A DNA stretch of 64,000 nt from assembly GCF_003573695.1 (NCBI RefSeq), contig NC_039360.1, forward strand, positions 123,466,336 to 123,530,335, read 5' to 3'. The notes under the pieces were generated by a model. It did not search any database and was not told the origin of the DNA. It saw only the letters and a list, made by a program, of their open reading frames with translations. The DNA comes from Papaver somniferum. Lineage: Eukaryota; Streptophyta; Magnoliopsida; Ranunculales; Papaveraceae. The position numbers and the translations under genes were made by a program. This document shows, one piece after another, positions 1-12,599 of this stretch (positions are counted from its first letter, which is position 1; each line of letters starts with the position of its first letter).

Positions 1-846
1 GTTTTGGATTGGCACCTAGGATTTACATTGACTTACCTGATGCTGGTAACCGAATGAAGATTTTAAGAATATTTCTTGCTCAAGAAAACCTGGAACCTGG
101 CTTCAAGTTTGATGAACTTGCGAAGACCACGGAAGGATACTCTGGAAGTGATTTGAAGGTAAAGTACCAATCTTTCGTGTGTTCTTATACATATATTTTT
201 GCATTTTTCATAGTATGTCTTCTTGCGCAGAACCTCTGTATTGCAGCCGCCTATAGGCCTGTTCAAGAATTACTGGAAGAAGAAAAAAAGGTAACAGAAA
301 GATTTTGAGAAAGAGAATAAAAAGTAATTGAATTGAGCTTATCTTTTAGTTATAGTAGTACTCTGTAAGATGTACTCTTTTGAGTTGGGTATTTCAAAAA
401 CATGTTTTTTATTGATCATGGCCTCATTTCTTTGTCGGATTATTTTTTTCCTTTGTCTAGAGCGGCGCAAATAATCCATCTCAAATATTAAGGTCCCTTA
501 AATTGGAGGATTTCATCGAGGCAAAAGCTAAGGTATTATACTATTCACAGTACTTTTTCACACTCAGGATCCTATTTGTCGGTGTATGTGAATAGAAAGT
601 CTATTGATGATATGATTATTGGTGAAAAAGGCATCAATCAAGCCCTTATGCGTAGGCATCTGCACATTTTTTGTGAACTCTTTTAATCAAGAAACTAACG
701 TGCAGACTTTTCGTGCGTTTGTTCATCAGGTTGGCGCATCAGTTGCATATGATGCTACAAGCATGAATGAGTTGAGGAAATGGAATGAACAATATGGAGA
801 AGGTGGGAGCAGGTCAAAGTCTCCGTTTGGCATCGACCTGGACTGA
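1..846 (+). CDS. AAA-type ATPase, last four exons (5' part outside window)
   Basis: This is the C-terminal end of a plant AAA+ ATPase of the spastin/ATAD1-like meiotic clade (the family that includes Arabidopsis At1g64110 and At4g28000). Exons are 1-158, 231-290, 461-532 and 730-846; every intron is GT-AG and the phases agree. The first exon encodes the end of the AAA domain, with IDLPDAGNR followed by EGYSGSDLK, the usual helical-lid motif. The second continues with NLCIAAAYRPVQELLEEEKK, and the third holds the variable linker. The fourth gives the conserved C-terminus (SVAYDATSMNELRKWNEQYG, then a short Ser/Gly/Arg-rich tail and stop). Walker A and B lie upstream of the window. The family uses ATP hydrolysis to remodel proteins; this member's substrate cannot be told from sequence. 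The real start of the first exon may be a few bases inside the window (a possible acceptor ends near 19). Confidence 0.9.
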
Positions 847-1549
847 CGATCATCAAATATTTGCCAAGTAGAAAAACGAAATAGAAGTGACAGCTAGCTT
901 TTACAAGTAAACAACCGGTGGGAAGACCTTATTATACCTGCCAGGAGTAGAAAAGTGTCTATTATAGTAATGTATAGCGAAAGGGTCTGAGCCAAACTAT
1001 GTATTGATCGATGTATATTAAGTTTGATAATTTAAGCTTTCATTTGAATTACTGAGTAGATGTTCGATGATCCCCATTCTTGGACACCTTTTTTTTTCAC
1101 TACACAACTCAAGTGTTATGCTAACTAATTTGTCTTCAAGTTGAGAGAAGTTGTTAAACGGCAATAATACCAAGTTAAACTGTAGTGTGAGAACCCCTAA
1201 TGTCGTGATCATTCCATTACCCATTATACGAGATGCAAGCACATTAGACAAGATTTAACTATTACAGTGCAGTAATTAGTATGCTACTACTTGAACATGA
1301 AAGATACACGGAGCTTCAGGCATTCCAAGTCGTGATCATTCCATCACCAGTTCGCTATTTTCATAAATTAATAAGTTCAAATATGTATCAGAAATGGTTT
1401 GTGTATACAAATGGTTGTGGCTGTCTTGTTCCTATGAGACTTCCAAGACCTCTATAAATCTTCTTTTACAAGATAAATGGGTGTGTTAATTACAATGGGT
1501 GATAGGAGGCCTTCAATGAAAAATCACATGAAGAAATCATCTGGCTTAT
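847..1549. other. Intergenic/3' UTR space between convergent genes
   Basis: The ATPase (+) and the ABCF5-like gene (-) run towards each other, so this 700-bp AT-rich stretch should hold both 3' UTRs. Short ORFs here match nothing recognisable. No RNA gene or repeat was seen. Confidence 0.6.
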
Positions 1550-4500
1550 TTAGTTCCAACGTTTTGAGTTCTTTGACCCCTTAGATTTTGCTTTTGCGTT
1601 CTGAAATGCCATCCTTTTTTGTTTCTTCTGTGCTTCCTTCTCTGCCTGGATATCATAAAGAAAGAGACATACACGAGTTCAGCAAATGTCAAATCAAATG
1701 TACTCAACGCAAGCCTGACTAATTCAATCTCTTCTCCTCTTTTCTTGTCCACAAAAAATACTAGGACAATAGAACTTTTATTGAGCAAAACAACATTGGT
1801 CTCTTGTCTACAATGTGGAACACGGCCAGCCACCAAACTCCTCTTTGTGGAGATTTTTGTGGATCATAATTCAGCAGTGATTCAACTTTCTTTTATTGGT
1901 TCATTAGACACTAACACGCTAGTTAAAAAGAAGTTGATTTCATGACAACTAAGTCTAGACTTTTTCTTCCATTCATGTGGTTCACAAAAAGACATGCAAG
2001 TTACCTTTGACATTTTAGACTTGGCTTTCACTTTAGGGGCCTTCTCGTCAAGCTCCGCTTCTCGTTCAAGCGCCTTATCCCTAGCATCAAGGTTTTTCTC
2101 CAAATAATACTGCAAAATCACGGAACACCATAAACAACCATCTTTTTGGTACCTAAATAACGGATGAAAAGAACAAAATACTCAACAATCGTTAACTAGA
2201 GTAACAATTATTCGTACTGGCTTCTCCACTTGTGCATCCCATGTAATGAAGAGTCCCACATTGATAGGTCTAACAAGAAATAGTCAAGATATTGATCCTT
2301 TTTGCATTTCTTTTTTACACTAAATAATACTACTAATACAGTAAGTGTTACGAGTTGTTCAGTTTGAAACTGTGGTTCGGATGATATCCCCAGTGGACAC
2401 CTACATAATGATTACTTCTGAGAATGACTTTTGTAATTTCTGGCACACACATCTAACATCTTAACATTAATAGACATCAAATTATTGAATTATTAAAGGT
2501 AGAGTGCTTAATTAAACTGCAGCCAACAAGACTTACATTGTAGTCCCCTGCATAGTCCTGCAAGTTGCGATCTTTGACCTCCACTACTCTATTCACAATT
2601 TGCTTTATGAAGTATCGATCATGAGAAACAGTGATAACAGTACCCTTGTACTCCGCTATTGCCTCCTGTCAAAACGAAAGGAATCCCTTTATTATTTGTG
2701 GTTAACTAGCAGAAGATCAGAACTTAATGGATAGCCACAGCAAACAAAAGCAAATTTGGGTTTCAGGTTTACAACGAGAACAGAGTCAAAATGGAAATAA
2801 ATATTTACCTCCAGCATCTCTTTAGATGGTATATCCAGATGGTTGGTCGGCTCATCCAAGACTAACAAAGTTGAGGGCTTTACCATGAACTTGCAAAACG
2901 CAAGTCGTGCCTACATAAGACATGATAGAGATAAATATTTACAATGAGATAAACAAAATAATCAAACTACAGTCCTCCTGAGCCCACTTGGCAACATAGA
3001 ATAAATGTATCTATATCTAAGAACTGCAAGATGATTTACCTTCTCACCTCCACTCAGGAGGGAGACCTTCCTATCAAGCATGTCGGACTTGAAATTACAG
3101 CGACCAAGAAGTCCCTTTATATCGTCAAGTCTCCAATCCTCAGCAGCTTCTTCTACGGTCTCGAGCACTGTCTTGTCCAGATCAAGTGCTTCAGCCTGAA
3201 ATAGGCATGAATCTCATCTTTTAGAGGAATGAAAGATCCCAAAAGATAAGGGCAACGAAAATTAGCTCATGACCGTTGAAAAACACAAACCTGGTTCTGC
3301 TCAAAATAATTGGGGAGAATATTATGCTCTCCAATCTCAACTACACCTCCTTCTGGCTTCTCCAAACCCATTATTAGTTTAAGCAATGTACTTTTTCCAC
3401 ATCCATTGGGGCCAAGAATTGCGACCTTCTCCCCCCTCTGAATGGTAAGATTGGCCCTATCAAACAGCATCTGATACACAAATACACGTAAGAAATTTAG
3501 AGAAAGATAACTGGATACAGGAGACTACAGCGAGCATGTACAAAGTTATTCCTCCAAGGGTTTTTTCTTTAACTTTTATTCTGTGATACATTGGTTTTAA
3601 ACAGTATGCTTATGTACTTTACTCATTCAAATATGTGTTACAGATATCAATCTATCATGTTAATAATCCTCACCTTCTCCTCAAAGCCAAACTGCAGACT
3701 CTTAACTGCCACAACTTCTTGTCCACTTCTGCCACGCTCAGGGAACCTAATCTTCATTTGTTTGCGTTGAAAAGGCTTCTCGATCTGTTCCTCTTCTTGA
3801 AGCTTTTCCAGCTTCTGTTGATAAAAAGGAAGAATTTCAGAAATTGATACATGGTTTCATAACAGTACATAAGTAGCAGTACAAAGTAATGTATATTTGA
3901 GAAGTTTGCCTAGCATAGAAGGTCATGGCTCAGTTGTATGAAGTTGGAAGAGTATCGCAAAGAGGAGACAGAAAAACATTCACATGATATCTTATCTTGG
4001 GTTCCATATGGTACTTTTAAACAAACAAAATTATGTTCAAGAAACACAGCACACTGTTATGCCAGCAATACGAGGGAGTAAGTAAATGACAGTTAATAAG
4101 ATTCAGCACTGCTGAACAGCATTAGCACCCATTTCAAAATGAAAGGGTTGCAAACTATAATAATTGGAGCGCTTTACTGAATTTCGAGAACCAAGCCTAT
4201 GTCTGTGCAACTTCTTAGAATCTCTAGAGGATAGCATATCTTATCTTATGCATAAATCATCTACCAAATTTTTCCAAATGAGTAGTTGGCATTCATATAA
4301 AGAGACACACGAAATTTTAACTCTTTAAGAATCGATACCTTTTCTGCAGTTGACGCACGACCCGCATTAGCTCCTGCACCCAACCTATGTATGATATCCT
4401 TTGTGTGGTCAATTTGCTTCTGCTGCTTCTCCCACGCAGCATATTGTGCTTCTATCCATGCTTCCTTTGCAAGAATATATTGAGAATAATTTCCCTCAAA

Positions 4501-5803
4501 TGTCCTGGATACACCCATATCTGTTTCCACAATTTTTGTGCAGAGTTGATCGAGAAAAGCTCTATCGTGAGATATTATCACCATTGGGACATCTTGCTTG
4601 TTAAGATACCCTTCAAGCCACTCAATCGTGTCAAGATCAAGGTGATTAGTAGGCTCGTCGAGAAGTAATAAGTCAGGGTCCTGCAGGTCACCATATTGTC
4701 AAGGATCAACCAACAACTACTATACAAATGGAACATACTATAACCAGTGATACTACACCTTTCCTAAGATATTTTGTGTACACCAGTGTCAACAGTTCAT
4801 ACCCATAAGATTGCAACTCATAATTAGTTGTGGAAGGATTTCGGTGTAATTGTTGAAATTGCAACAAATAGCTAAAGCATCAAAACAACATATATCTCAA
4901 AAAAAAAAAATCAACTAAACGAAGATATACCTGTAGTAGAATTTTGCCAAGTGATATTCTCATTTGCCATCCACTACTAAACGACGCAACAAGCCTATCA
5001 GAATCTTCTGGTGCAAACCCCAATTCAGGCATCATTTTATTAATCTTAACTTCAACAACATTCAAATCAATAGCTTGAGCTCGTCTCTGAAGCAAATCCA
5101 ATTCATCCAATAACCTGCCCATCAACCCCAAATCTTCAACCGAACTCTCAAGTGCTTTTTGCACTTTCTCTAACCTCCCAGCAATCTCCATCTCCTCCTT
5201 AAATGCACTCATAAACTCTTCCTTGACAGTCCTACTCAACGAAACCTCAAACTCTTGACTTAAAAATGAAATCCTCATATTAGGCTTGGCTTTAATCACA
5301 GTACCAGAATCAGGTTCCTCTTGTCCTGTTATAATCCTTAACTGTGTTGTTTTACCAGCACCATTAACACCAACTAAACCTACTTTCTCACCCTTTTTCA
5401 CTTCCCAGTTCACATCTTTCAAAATTGTAACTCCTTTATATCCTTTAGTTACATTTTCTAACCTAACTCCTGATGAAACACTTGATGCTCCTTTCATTTT
5501 ATCATTCCTTCTGTTCCTTTCGTTTCCATTCGTTCCATTAGAAGAACTCTGTGATAATAATGATTCAATCTCTTCTCTTGTTGTTCTTGTTTCAACTTCA
5601 GCTTCAACTACAGATGAAGAAGCTGAAATTGGACCATATTTATGATTTTTAGGGTTATGTAAAGAAAGATTTTTTACTGAGGATGATGAAATTGGACGAG
5701 GCCGGATAAGAAAACTGGTTTTTCTTGCATCTAATAATGATTTACCAGTTAAAAAACCACTTGTTCTAAGACCAATGCATTGGATTTTTCGTGATAAATC
5801 CAT
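1550..5803 (-). CDS. ABCF5: ABC transporter F family member 5-like protein (soluble twin-ATPase ABC protein)
   Basis: Complete gene, nine exons, read from high to low coordinate: 5803-4931, 4680-4339, 3814-3674, 3470-3291, 3195-3040, 2910-2809, 2665-2537, 2109-2005, 1645-1550. All introns are GT-AG and all junctions are phase 0, giving 707 residues, close to Arabidopsis ABCF5 (about 692). ABCF proteins have two ATPase cassettes and no membrane segments; relatives (GCN20, EF-3, Uup/EttA) act on ribosomes. The first Walker A (GVNGAGKT) is at residues 145-152, signature SFSSGWQMR near 274 and Walker [13 protein letters not shown] near 295. The second Walker A (GPNGCGKST) is near 472, signature LSGGE near 559 and Walker [13 protein letters not shown] near 578. 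Exon 2 includes the helical linker between cassettes; the tail is Lys-rich. The first 60-70 residues are rich in Ser/Arg and poor in acidic residues, which suggests a plastid transit peptide. Start is the ATG at 5803; the codon before it is GTG. Confidence 0.95.
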
Positions 5804-6335
5804 CACGAAAAACTTTTAGATTGGGGATTTCGATTGAACCCTAATTTGGGTGTAAGCAAAAAGTGAAGTTCTTTTTGTGGTGTGAATGAGAACTTGTTTT
5901 CGCTTTTTTTTGGATAGTTACAGAGCTCAGCCCAAATGAGAGTAATGTAATGAAGAGGAAGATGGAAGGGAGTTACGAAGTTTATATAAAATTTGAAAAT
6001 TAAATTTTTTCAGAAATCAAAATGACGTAAGCAGCCCTGAATTGATTCGTATTGTATTGGAATTAGATGCGGTTCCCTGTGAATTTATTGACTATTAGGG
6101 TTTTGTTTGTGGAATTACGAATCTATTTTTATTTTTGTGGTGAAGGAAAATTGGATAATTGTTTTTGTTGAAAATATTTAGGTTGAAGATAACGCGCGAG
6201 AGACGAGAGTGTGTTTGTGGTGGTTAGCAAATGAAGTAATGATTTCTGCCTCCTTCTGACTCTGACACGTGTCCTCGTGGAAGATTTCATATTTGTCCAC
6301 GTCACCGTGAAAAAAGGAAAACGATCTTATTATAG
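5804..6335 (-). promoter_or_regulatory. 5' UTR and promoter region of the ABCF5-like gene
   Basis: This 530-bp AT-rich upstream region has no ORF. A word containing ACGTG (ACACGTGTCC) near 6266 and CCACGTCACC near 6298 resemble ACGT-core bZIP/ABRE-type sites. They are listed as seen, without evidence that they work. A TIR element begins immediately upstream, at about 6336. Confidence 0.4.
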
Positions 6336-7590
6336 GTACGTCATGTTTTATTAGAGGAGCGGCATTTTAATAGGACAAAAAGGTTCATTACATGGTCATT
6401 CAAGGTGTTCTTTATAAAAAAAATTGGAAGTAACAAATTAATCCTCATTATTGATAATCTAATTTAGTGATGATAATCAAGTTTAATGTTAATGATTAGT
6501 TTCACTTATATTAACTCAAAATCAAAACAAAATCAGATTTTTAGAGTTAAAAAGAAAAAAGTTTAGAGTAGAAGAAAAAGAAAAACTTTTGTGATATTTG
6601 TGAAACCCTAAATTTTGATTCACTCGACCAAAATGAGTGATTCCAGTGACCCCGGTATAATTCTAAATTAGTTCCCATTAGTTTTTTCTCGCTCAAAATC
6701 ATCTAAATTACGTAACAAAATCAAAACTTTTAAATTTTCAGAAGAACTTACGGTTGCAATTTTGCTCGTGACCAACCGTAACTCTTAGTTATGGTTCGTA
6801 AGTTATCGAATACCAACCGTAACTGGTTTAATTTGGGGAAGATCCAATTGTAAAACTAGTTACGGTTGGTAATTAAATTTGGACAACAACCGTAACTAAA
6901 TTACGGTTGGTAACTAATGAATCGAGACCAAACCGTAGCTACCCTACGGTTGGTGTGTCAACTTAACTTTTGAACCGTAAATCATTATTTGATAAATTCT
7001 TAAGACACGGAATTATTTACGGTTGGTATGGTTGTTTGAGTAACAAACCGTAACTCAATTACGGTTGATAAATATGATGCAAATACAAACGGTAACTGAA
7101 CATATTTCTCAAAACTAAGAACTTACGGTTGGTATTTGAGTTAAAACCAACCGTAACATCAACCCAATCTACAGTTACGGTTCGTATTTGAGTTATTACC
7201 AACCATAACTCACATGCAACCAGAAATTTCAATTTCAATATTCATACAAAACCCTAATTTTTGATACAAAATTAACTTAAATCCAACACGATAAACTAAA
7301 CCCTAACAGGGTTTTTCCAAACATTTTTCGAATCGTCGATTAATCGAAGACGATGAAATTTTCAGTTTTAATGGAGGTTACGGTTGATGGAGAAGAAGAG
7401 AAGATGAAGAAGATGATGAAAAAAAATTGATTTGATTTTTTCTGATTCATTAGGTTTAAAAAAAATTGATTTGATTTTGGTTGATTTAAGGTGAAAAGGG
7501 TAATGTAGTCAATTTACATCCCCTAACCAATTAAAGAGACATTACTATCATAATGCCGCCCCTCTAATAAATCATGCCGCCCCTAAAAGG
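6336..7590. mobile_element. Non-autonomous TIR element E1 with TTACGGTTGGT array
   Basis: The left end contains TTTATTAGAGGAGCGGCATT and the right end its near reverse complement (AATGCCGCCCCTCTAATAAA), so this looks like a roughly 1.25-kb DNA transposon without any coding capacity. Between about 6745 and 7385 there are about 19 copies of TTACGGTTGGT or its reverse complement ACCAACCGTAA, alternating in orientation and 15-40 bp apart, some with one or two changes. A right-hand duplicate of the TIR word (CATGCCGCCCC) follows the first. No clear target duplication was found, so the ends are approximate. Confidence 0.65.
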
Positions 7591-7809
7591 GACTTTGTTC
7601 ATGCGTGGCTCTTATACAAACACAAAATAAAAATATGAAATATGAAATATCTTTTTTCTTGAGAGGAAGAAAATTGTATTAATATATGTCTGTTTGTTTT
7701 ATATTGTAAGATTAAAAATAATATTAATCAAGAAGTATGGTGTAGATGAGCATTTTCTTACTTATTGAAATTGTTACACAATATATTATTCTTTTGGACT
7801 CATTGATTT
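7591..7809. other. AT-rich spacer
   Basis: No gene seen. It lies between TIR element E1 and the 3' remains of the LINE. Confidence 0.4.
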
Positions 7810-7916
7810 AAATGAGCCGACATATGTTGGAGATTCAGGATGTGTGCCTTTCATGTTATGGAGTCTGCAGCTGTATAATGTTTTCCGTTGATGAATTGGG
7901 CTCCTGCTTGAGGGAG

Positions 7917-7927
7917 CTTTCTTAAAG
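7917..7927. repeat. Target-site duplication, left copy (E2)
   Basis: CTTTCTTAAAG, partner of CTTTTTTAAAG at 8798-8808. Removing E2 plus one copy lets the LINE RNase H frame run through the site. Confidence 0.7.
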
Positions 7928-8797
7928 AAGATTATTATTGGGGCGTCACACTTCTTTAGAAGGGCGTCCTAATAAGATAAAAACGGATCACCCATAAGTA
8001 ATATTAAAAACTCCTTATCTTATATAATTTTGTAATGACCAAACAACCCTTGTTTGGCTAATTTTGATTTAGTTTAATTAATTACGCCTAGGTTGGACAT
8101 ATAGCAAACCTAAGCGTAAAATTGGAATTACGCTTGGAAATCAACTAAACCTAGGCGTAAAATTAGAATTACGCCTGGAAATCAACCAAACCTAGGCGTA
8201 AAATTGGAATTACGCCTGGAAATCAACTAAACCTAGGCGTAAAATTGGAATTACGCATGGATATCAACTAAACCTAGGCGTAAATTGGAATTACGCCTGG
8301 AAATCAAATAAACCTAGATGTGAACGACATGCAAATCAAATTTTACGCTTAAATTGAACTAAACCTAGGCGTAAGTTCTTCAAAAAATAAATTACGATTG
8401 AAAAATCTAGTACCGTATCCAGGCGTAACACTAGCATAAAGTAAATAAAATCCTAATTTTACTTCGATTTAAGCACAAAAACGAGTATAAAAAGATGGGT
8501 TTGTTTGATTATTACCTTGCATACACCATGGGTTGTTGTTGAGGAGTTTGAAAACTTCATTCTTCAATTGATTGAATCGGTGGAATGAGTTGAGGATGAA
8601 GTTGAGGTTGATTGAGATGTTGATTACCATCACTAGTATCAGTTTGCTTCTTCCTCATCTGTTTTTATTAGTTTTAATTGAAGGGTCATTTTGGACAAAT
8701 TGATATTGAATCAAAAGTATCCCTTAACCAGATTTTTGGTCACCAGATATCCAAGTGACGCCCTTCTAAAGGAGTGTGACGCCCCAATAACAGTCTT
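7928..8797. mobile_element. Non-autonomous TIR element E2 with TTACGCCTAGG array, inside the LINE
   Basis: This 870-bp element has strong inverted ends: ATTGGGGCGTCACACT at the left and AGTGTGACGCCCCAAT at the right, followed inward by a second inverted block (AGAAGGGCGTC / GACGCCCTTCT). The interior repeats ACCTAGGCGTAAAATTGGAA and TTACGCCTGGAAATCAAC in a loose tandem of about 43 bp from 8085 to 8320. No ORF belongs to it. It is flanked by CTTTCTTAAAG and CTTTTTTAAAG (10 of 11 identical), a length typical of Mutator-like insertions (9-11 bp). Mutator membership is inferred. Confidence 0.8.
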
Positions 8798-8808
8798 CTT
8801 TTTTAAAG
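8798..8808. repeat. Target-site duplication, right copy (E2)
   Basis: CTTTTTTAAAG, one mismatch to the left copy at 7917-7927. Confidence 0.7.
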
Positions 8809-11295
8809 TAGTAACTGTCTCTTCAATTGTATTTTTTGTTTTCCAAGGAATCTACATATTTCCGTTGTTGATTATATCCGCAAATTGTTTGCAATCTCTA
8901 ACTATAATCACACTAGATAAGATATTATCAGTCAGTCATTTACCTGCCTTAAGTGAAGTTATTATTTCTGCTTGTAATGCTAATGTTGCTTTGTCAGAGC
9001 TCGCTGCTAGATTCTCGGTCCACCGAAAAGAGAATAAAAGCATATCCAGTTGATAAGGTTTCTTTTTTGATTGGTGTATGAAAATTATCCAATCAGATTT
9101 TATTGTAGACCAGGTGGATTAACTGGGTATACTAAGAGTATGTCTTTGGTTAAGATCATGATCCTTTTGGGAATAAAGTTCAAGCTCAATTAAAGTTTTC
9201 GGGTCTGGGGTAATTTCTTAAAATATCAGTGAACATCTATATTTCCAATGAACCACAAAGTTGCTGCTATTCTATTTAGAATATGCGAATAATTCTTAGA
9301 GGAAACCAATAGTTGACCAACCACTTATGGAATCTGTCAAAAATTGGTCATTAATTGAATCCAGATAAGTAACGAACCAAATCGCTCTCGCAAATGGGCA
9401 TTGTCTAACTAAATGACGTTATGTTTCATGTGCTTATAAATTACATATAAGATACTCAGAAGAGATGTCCGGGATATGCGTTGCTAGTCAGCTCAAAGTG
9501 GGGAGCGCTTTTTGGGCTAATTTCCACATGAAAAATTTGATTCTCAAAATGACTGGTAATTTCCAATTTTTTTCGAAGAGAACTTTGGGTTCTCTGCATT
9601 TTCCCGATCTTGATCTTCCAAGTAGTTATAAGCATTTTCACGGAGAAAACCCCTGATGAATGATGTTTCCATTCACCTTTTTATCTTCACCTTTTTTTCT
9701 TCGGCTCTATTGCTATGATGTTCTCCTTTATTTCTGAGCTGAAAAGATTATTAATCTTGGCAATATCCCAACTACCCTCAGGATTTATCAACTCTTGGAC
9801 CATTTGCTGGCTTTTCAATATCTGTAGATCTCGGTATTATGTCAGAGTTGGGCACCCACTTATCTTGCCAGCCCAAATCCTGGATAAGTTTGAAGATCTA
9901 GTATAATCACACTGGTAGGAGGTTGGAAAGTATTTTGCTTCCAACAACTTAGTCCATAATTTTCCTTTTTTCCAAAACTGGTCTACTCGCTAATCTTGTT
10001 AGATGTTGATGAGAATTTTTTATTCCTAATCCTCCTTTAGATCTAGTCTTGCAAATGTTTGATCAAGCTTTAGTGTATCCCCCTTTACCTTTAGAGCCAT
10101 ATTTGTTCCACCAAAAATCCCTCTGAACACGATCAAGTTGGTCTAAAGTGGTCTTGGGAAGGGAAATACATTGCATTTGGTATGTTAGGAAAGACTGAAA
10201 AATTGACTGAATAAGGACTATACGACCAGCCTGGGACATAAGTTTCGATTTCCAGCCTTGCAGGGTGGAATAATATTTTTATAGAAGAGGTTCAAATTTT
10301 TCTTTTATGTTTCCATCCAAAAATAATGGGGTGCAAGATATCTATCTTTTTTCGTCATTAATCAGACCTTTAAAATTTTCGCTATAATTTTACCATGTTT
10401 CGGGTGAATCTTAGGACTAAAATAAATTCTTGACTTTTGGAGATTTGCCATTTGCCCCGTAATATTTCCAAAATTAGATAAAATATCAAGCATATTTTTA
10501 GCCTCTCTGAGATACACTGAAGTAAATAGAAAACATTCATCAACAAAAAATACATGAGAGATATTTGGAGCTTCCTTATTTATTTTGAGACCCAAGATCT
10601 TTTCTCCGAGATAGCCTTGTTTAGGAGCCTGGATAAAATTTCCATGCTAATAAGGAACAAATAAAGATAGAGGGGGTCCCCTTGTCGAATACCTCTAATT
10701 TAGTGCCCAAAGAGCTATTAAGGGGATTGAAAAAGAATTTGCAGTAATGCATTGTATCGTAGGATTAACCCATGAGAGTTGGTGGTAGAAATCATTTCTA
10801 ATTTAATTTCCCTAGTTCAGCTTGGAGATTTTTCCAGCGGTCCAAATTAGAAGCGAAATTTCCAAACTTGTGTAAATTCTCAATTTTATTATTCAATTTT
10901 CTAATAGTTTTTGTAAATATTACCAAAAACTATGAGTTACAGTGGGGTAGGTCTAAAGATAGTAGTTGTAGGTTTGAAGCTAAATTCATATCTCCTGAGT
11001 TTTTAGAGTGAAGTTTCCAAGACGCCGACACAACTAAGGAGAAAGTAAGATGGATAGTCTAAGATCTAATATATTTAAAAGGCTTCTCGAATTTTTGCAC
11101 TTATGGGTTGGTGTCAAAAAAATATAGGAGAATGATATGGACCAACTATGGTTAGATGGCTTACCTTGGAATCCGGGAAGTTTTATATCCACTTTTAGGA
11201 TAAAAGAGCTCTGTAAATTCTGTGACAAATATTTGCGTTACCTTGATGATTGTTGGACCACGTGAATAGGGATCCCTTATATCATGCATCTTGTT

Positions 11296-12140
11296 AACCA
11301 AGTGTGTCTACGCGTTACTGTTTGTACCCAAAAATAAATCTAGGCGCTAAACACGATGATTTGAAGATGATTATTGAATTAGGTCTAGAAAATGATTGAA
11401 AATAAAAGAGAAGACACGGATTCAACGTGGTTCGGCAAGTGTTGCCTACATCCACGGAGGAACAGAGAAATTATTTTTTGATTGTAGTATACAAGAGTTT
11501 TCTCCGGGTTTAGCTAACCTAAAATTTCCTATCTTTTTAGGGTTTAGGATATAATGTTTATGTAACCCTAATTATGATACAAACTTGATATGCAAGCAAC
11601 TTGGGCAACAAGACTTCTGGAATCTTTCTTCACGGGCTAAACGGCACACATTTAGATTCGAAGATACTAATTTTAACTCTATATTGTTATGCCAATCAAC
11701 TGCTAACCTTTTTGCTTTTCGCACAGATGAAATTAGAAACCAGCCATGAAAATGAGATTTTTTGGAAAAAAATTCCATATTATAAAAGGATATGCTTTTA
11801 TTTCGGAAACAAAGATAATATCCGGATTATATATGGTAATGACCAGATTGTTTAAGTGGTCCTTTGTAATATCGGTCGTATCCCATGAACATATTTTAAG
11901 ATAGTAATTTCATATCCTGGCAGATCAAAAAACACTCAAATTAGAAGCAGGACTAGATTTAATTTTAGGACAATATGGGTGTTGATGGTGGTTTTAGGAC
12001 CAGGGGTAAAACCGTAAAACCTCACGTATAGCATGACGTCGCCGGTGACACTAACACATTTATTAGAGCATTTAACGCGCTTACACAAAAATTACCGGGG
12101 TACCTTTTTTAACGCTAAATTAGGGTTTCGATACACCAAA
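11296..12140. other. Repeat-like DNA without a recognisable gene
   Basis: Only small ORFs with no family resemblance. The stretch around 11410-11460 (CGTGGTTCGGC followed by CTACATCCACGG) is of a kind often found in plant LTR or TRIM elements; boundaries could not be set. Confidence 0.35.
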
Positions 12141-12157
12141 CCCTAATTCCCGTACCA

Positions 12158-12330
12158 CTGTGCCAGCAGCATGCCAGACATGCCAGCCGCACCATCGTGC
12201 CAGACATGCCAGCCGCACCACCGTGCCAGCATCATGCCAGACATGCTGCCGCACCACCGTGCCAGCAGCATGCCAGACATGCCAGCCGCACCACCGTGCC
12301 AGCAGCATGCTAGACATGCCAGCCACGTCT
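12158..12330. repeat. Short minisatellite, unit about 37 bp, about five copies
   Basis: Units begin GTGCCAGCAGCATGCCAGAC and end with GCCGCACCACC; one copy is shortened to 26 bp. The array is GC-rich compared with its surroundings and stays open in several frames on both strands. That explains the overlapping ORFs here, which are not genes. Related words (GGCATGCCAACCATGCC) continue to about 12480. Confidence 0.8.
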
Positions 12331-12599
12331 CCACACCAAGGCATGCCAACCATGCCGCATGTGCCAAACGCACATATCGCGTAATCTTCGCGCGCCAAGG
12401 CATGCCAACCATGCCACATGTGCTAAACGCACATACCACACACTCTTTGCACGCCAAAGGCATACCATGCCAGCCGTACAACCAAAATCTAACCTTGGCC
12501 ATACTGCCACCCCTTCCGAATTCTTCATAATTTTACTTTCGGGACGTTTTAGCCCCCTAAACAAGCTCAAAACCTATATATTCCCGAGTAAGGGGGCTA

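Larger units (their letters stand above)
7810..11295 (-). pseudogene. Decayed LINE (non-LTR retrotransposon) ORF2, interrupted by element E2
   Basis: Read on the minus strand, broken frames carry the order of a plant L1-type ORF2. The end of the endonuclease (FTWSNN at about 11250-11270, then a degraded SDHSPI-type block) comes first, followed by the linker helix region (11130-10830). Next is a shortened reverse transcriptase with a GDPL block near 10675 and the catalytic box changed to FVDE (10520-10545), in a sequence otherwise like ISHLFFADD. The connection block VQRDFWWNKYG follows at about 10090-10150, then a zinc-finger RVT-like block (FMWKLAQKALPTLS near 9500-9560, CPFARAIWF near 9380-9410). 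The RNase H-like segment (8826-9053) resumes below the E2 insertion at 7917 and under. The N-terminal part of the RT is missing at about 10800. Many stops and frameshifts make it a dead copy. Confidence 0.8.
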
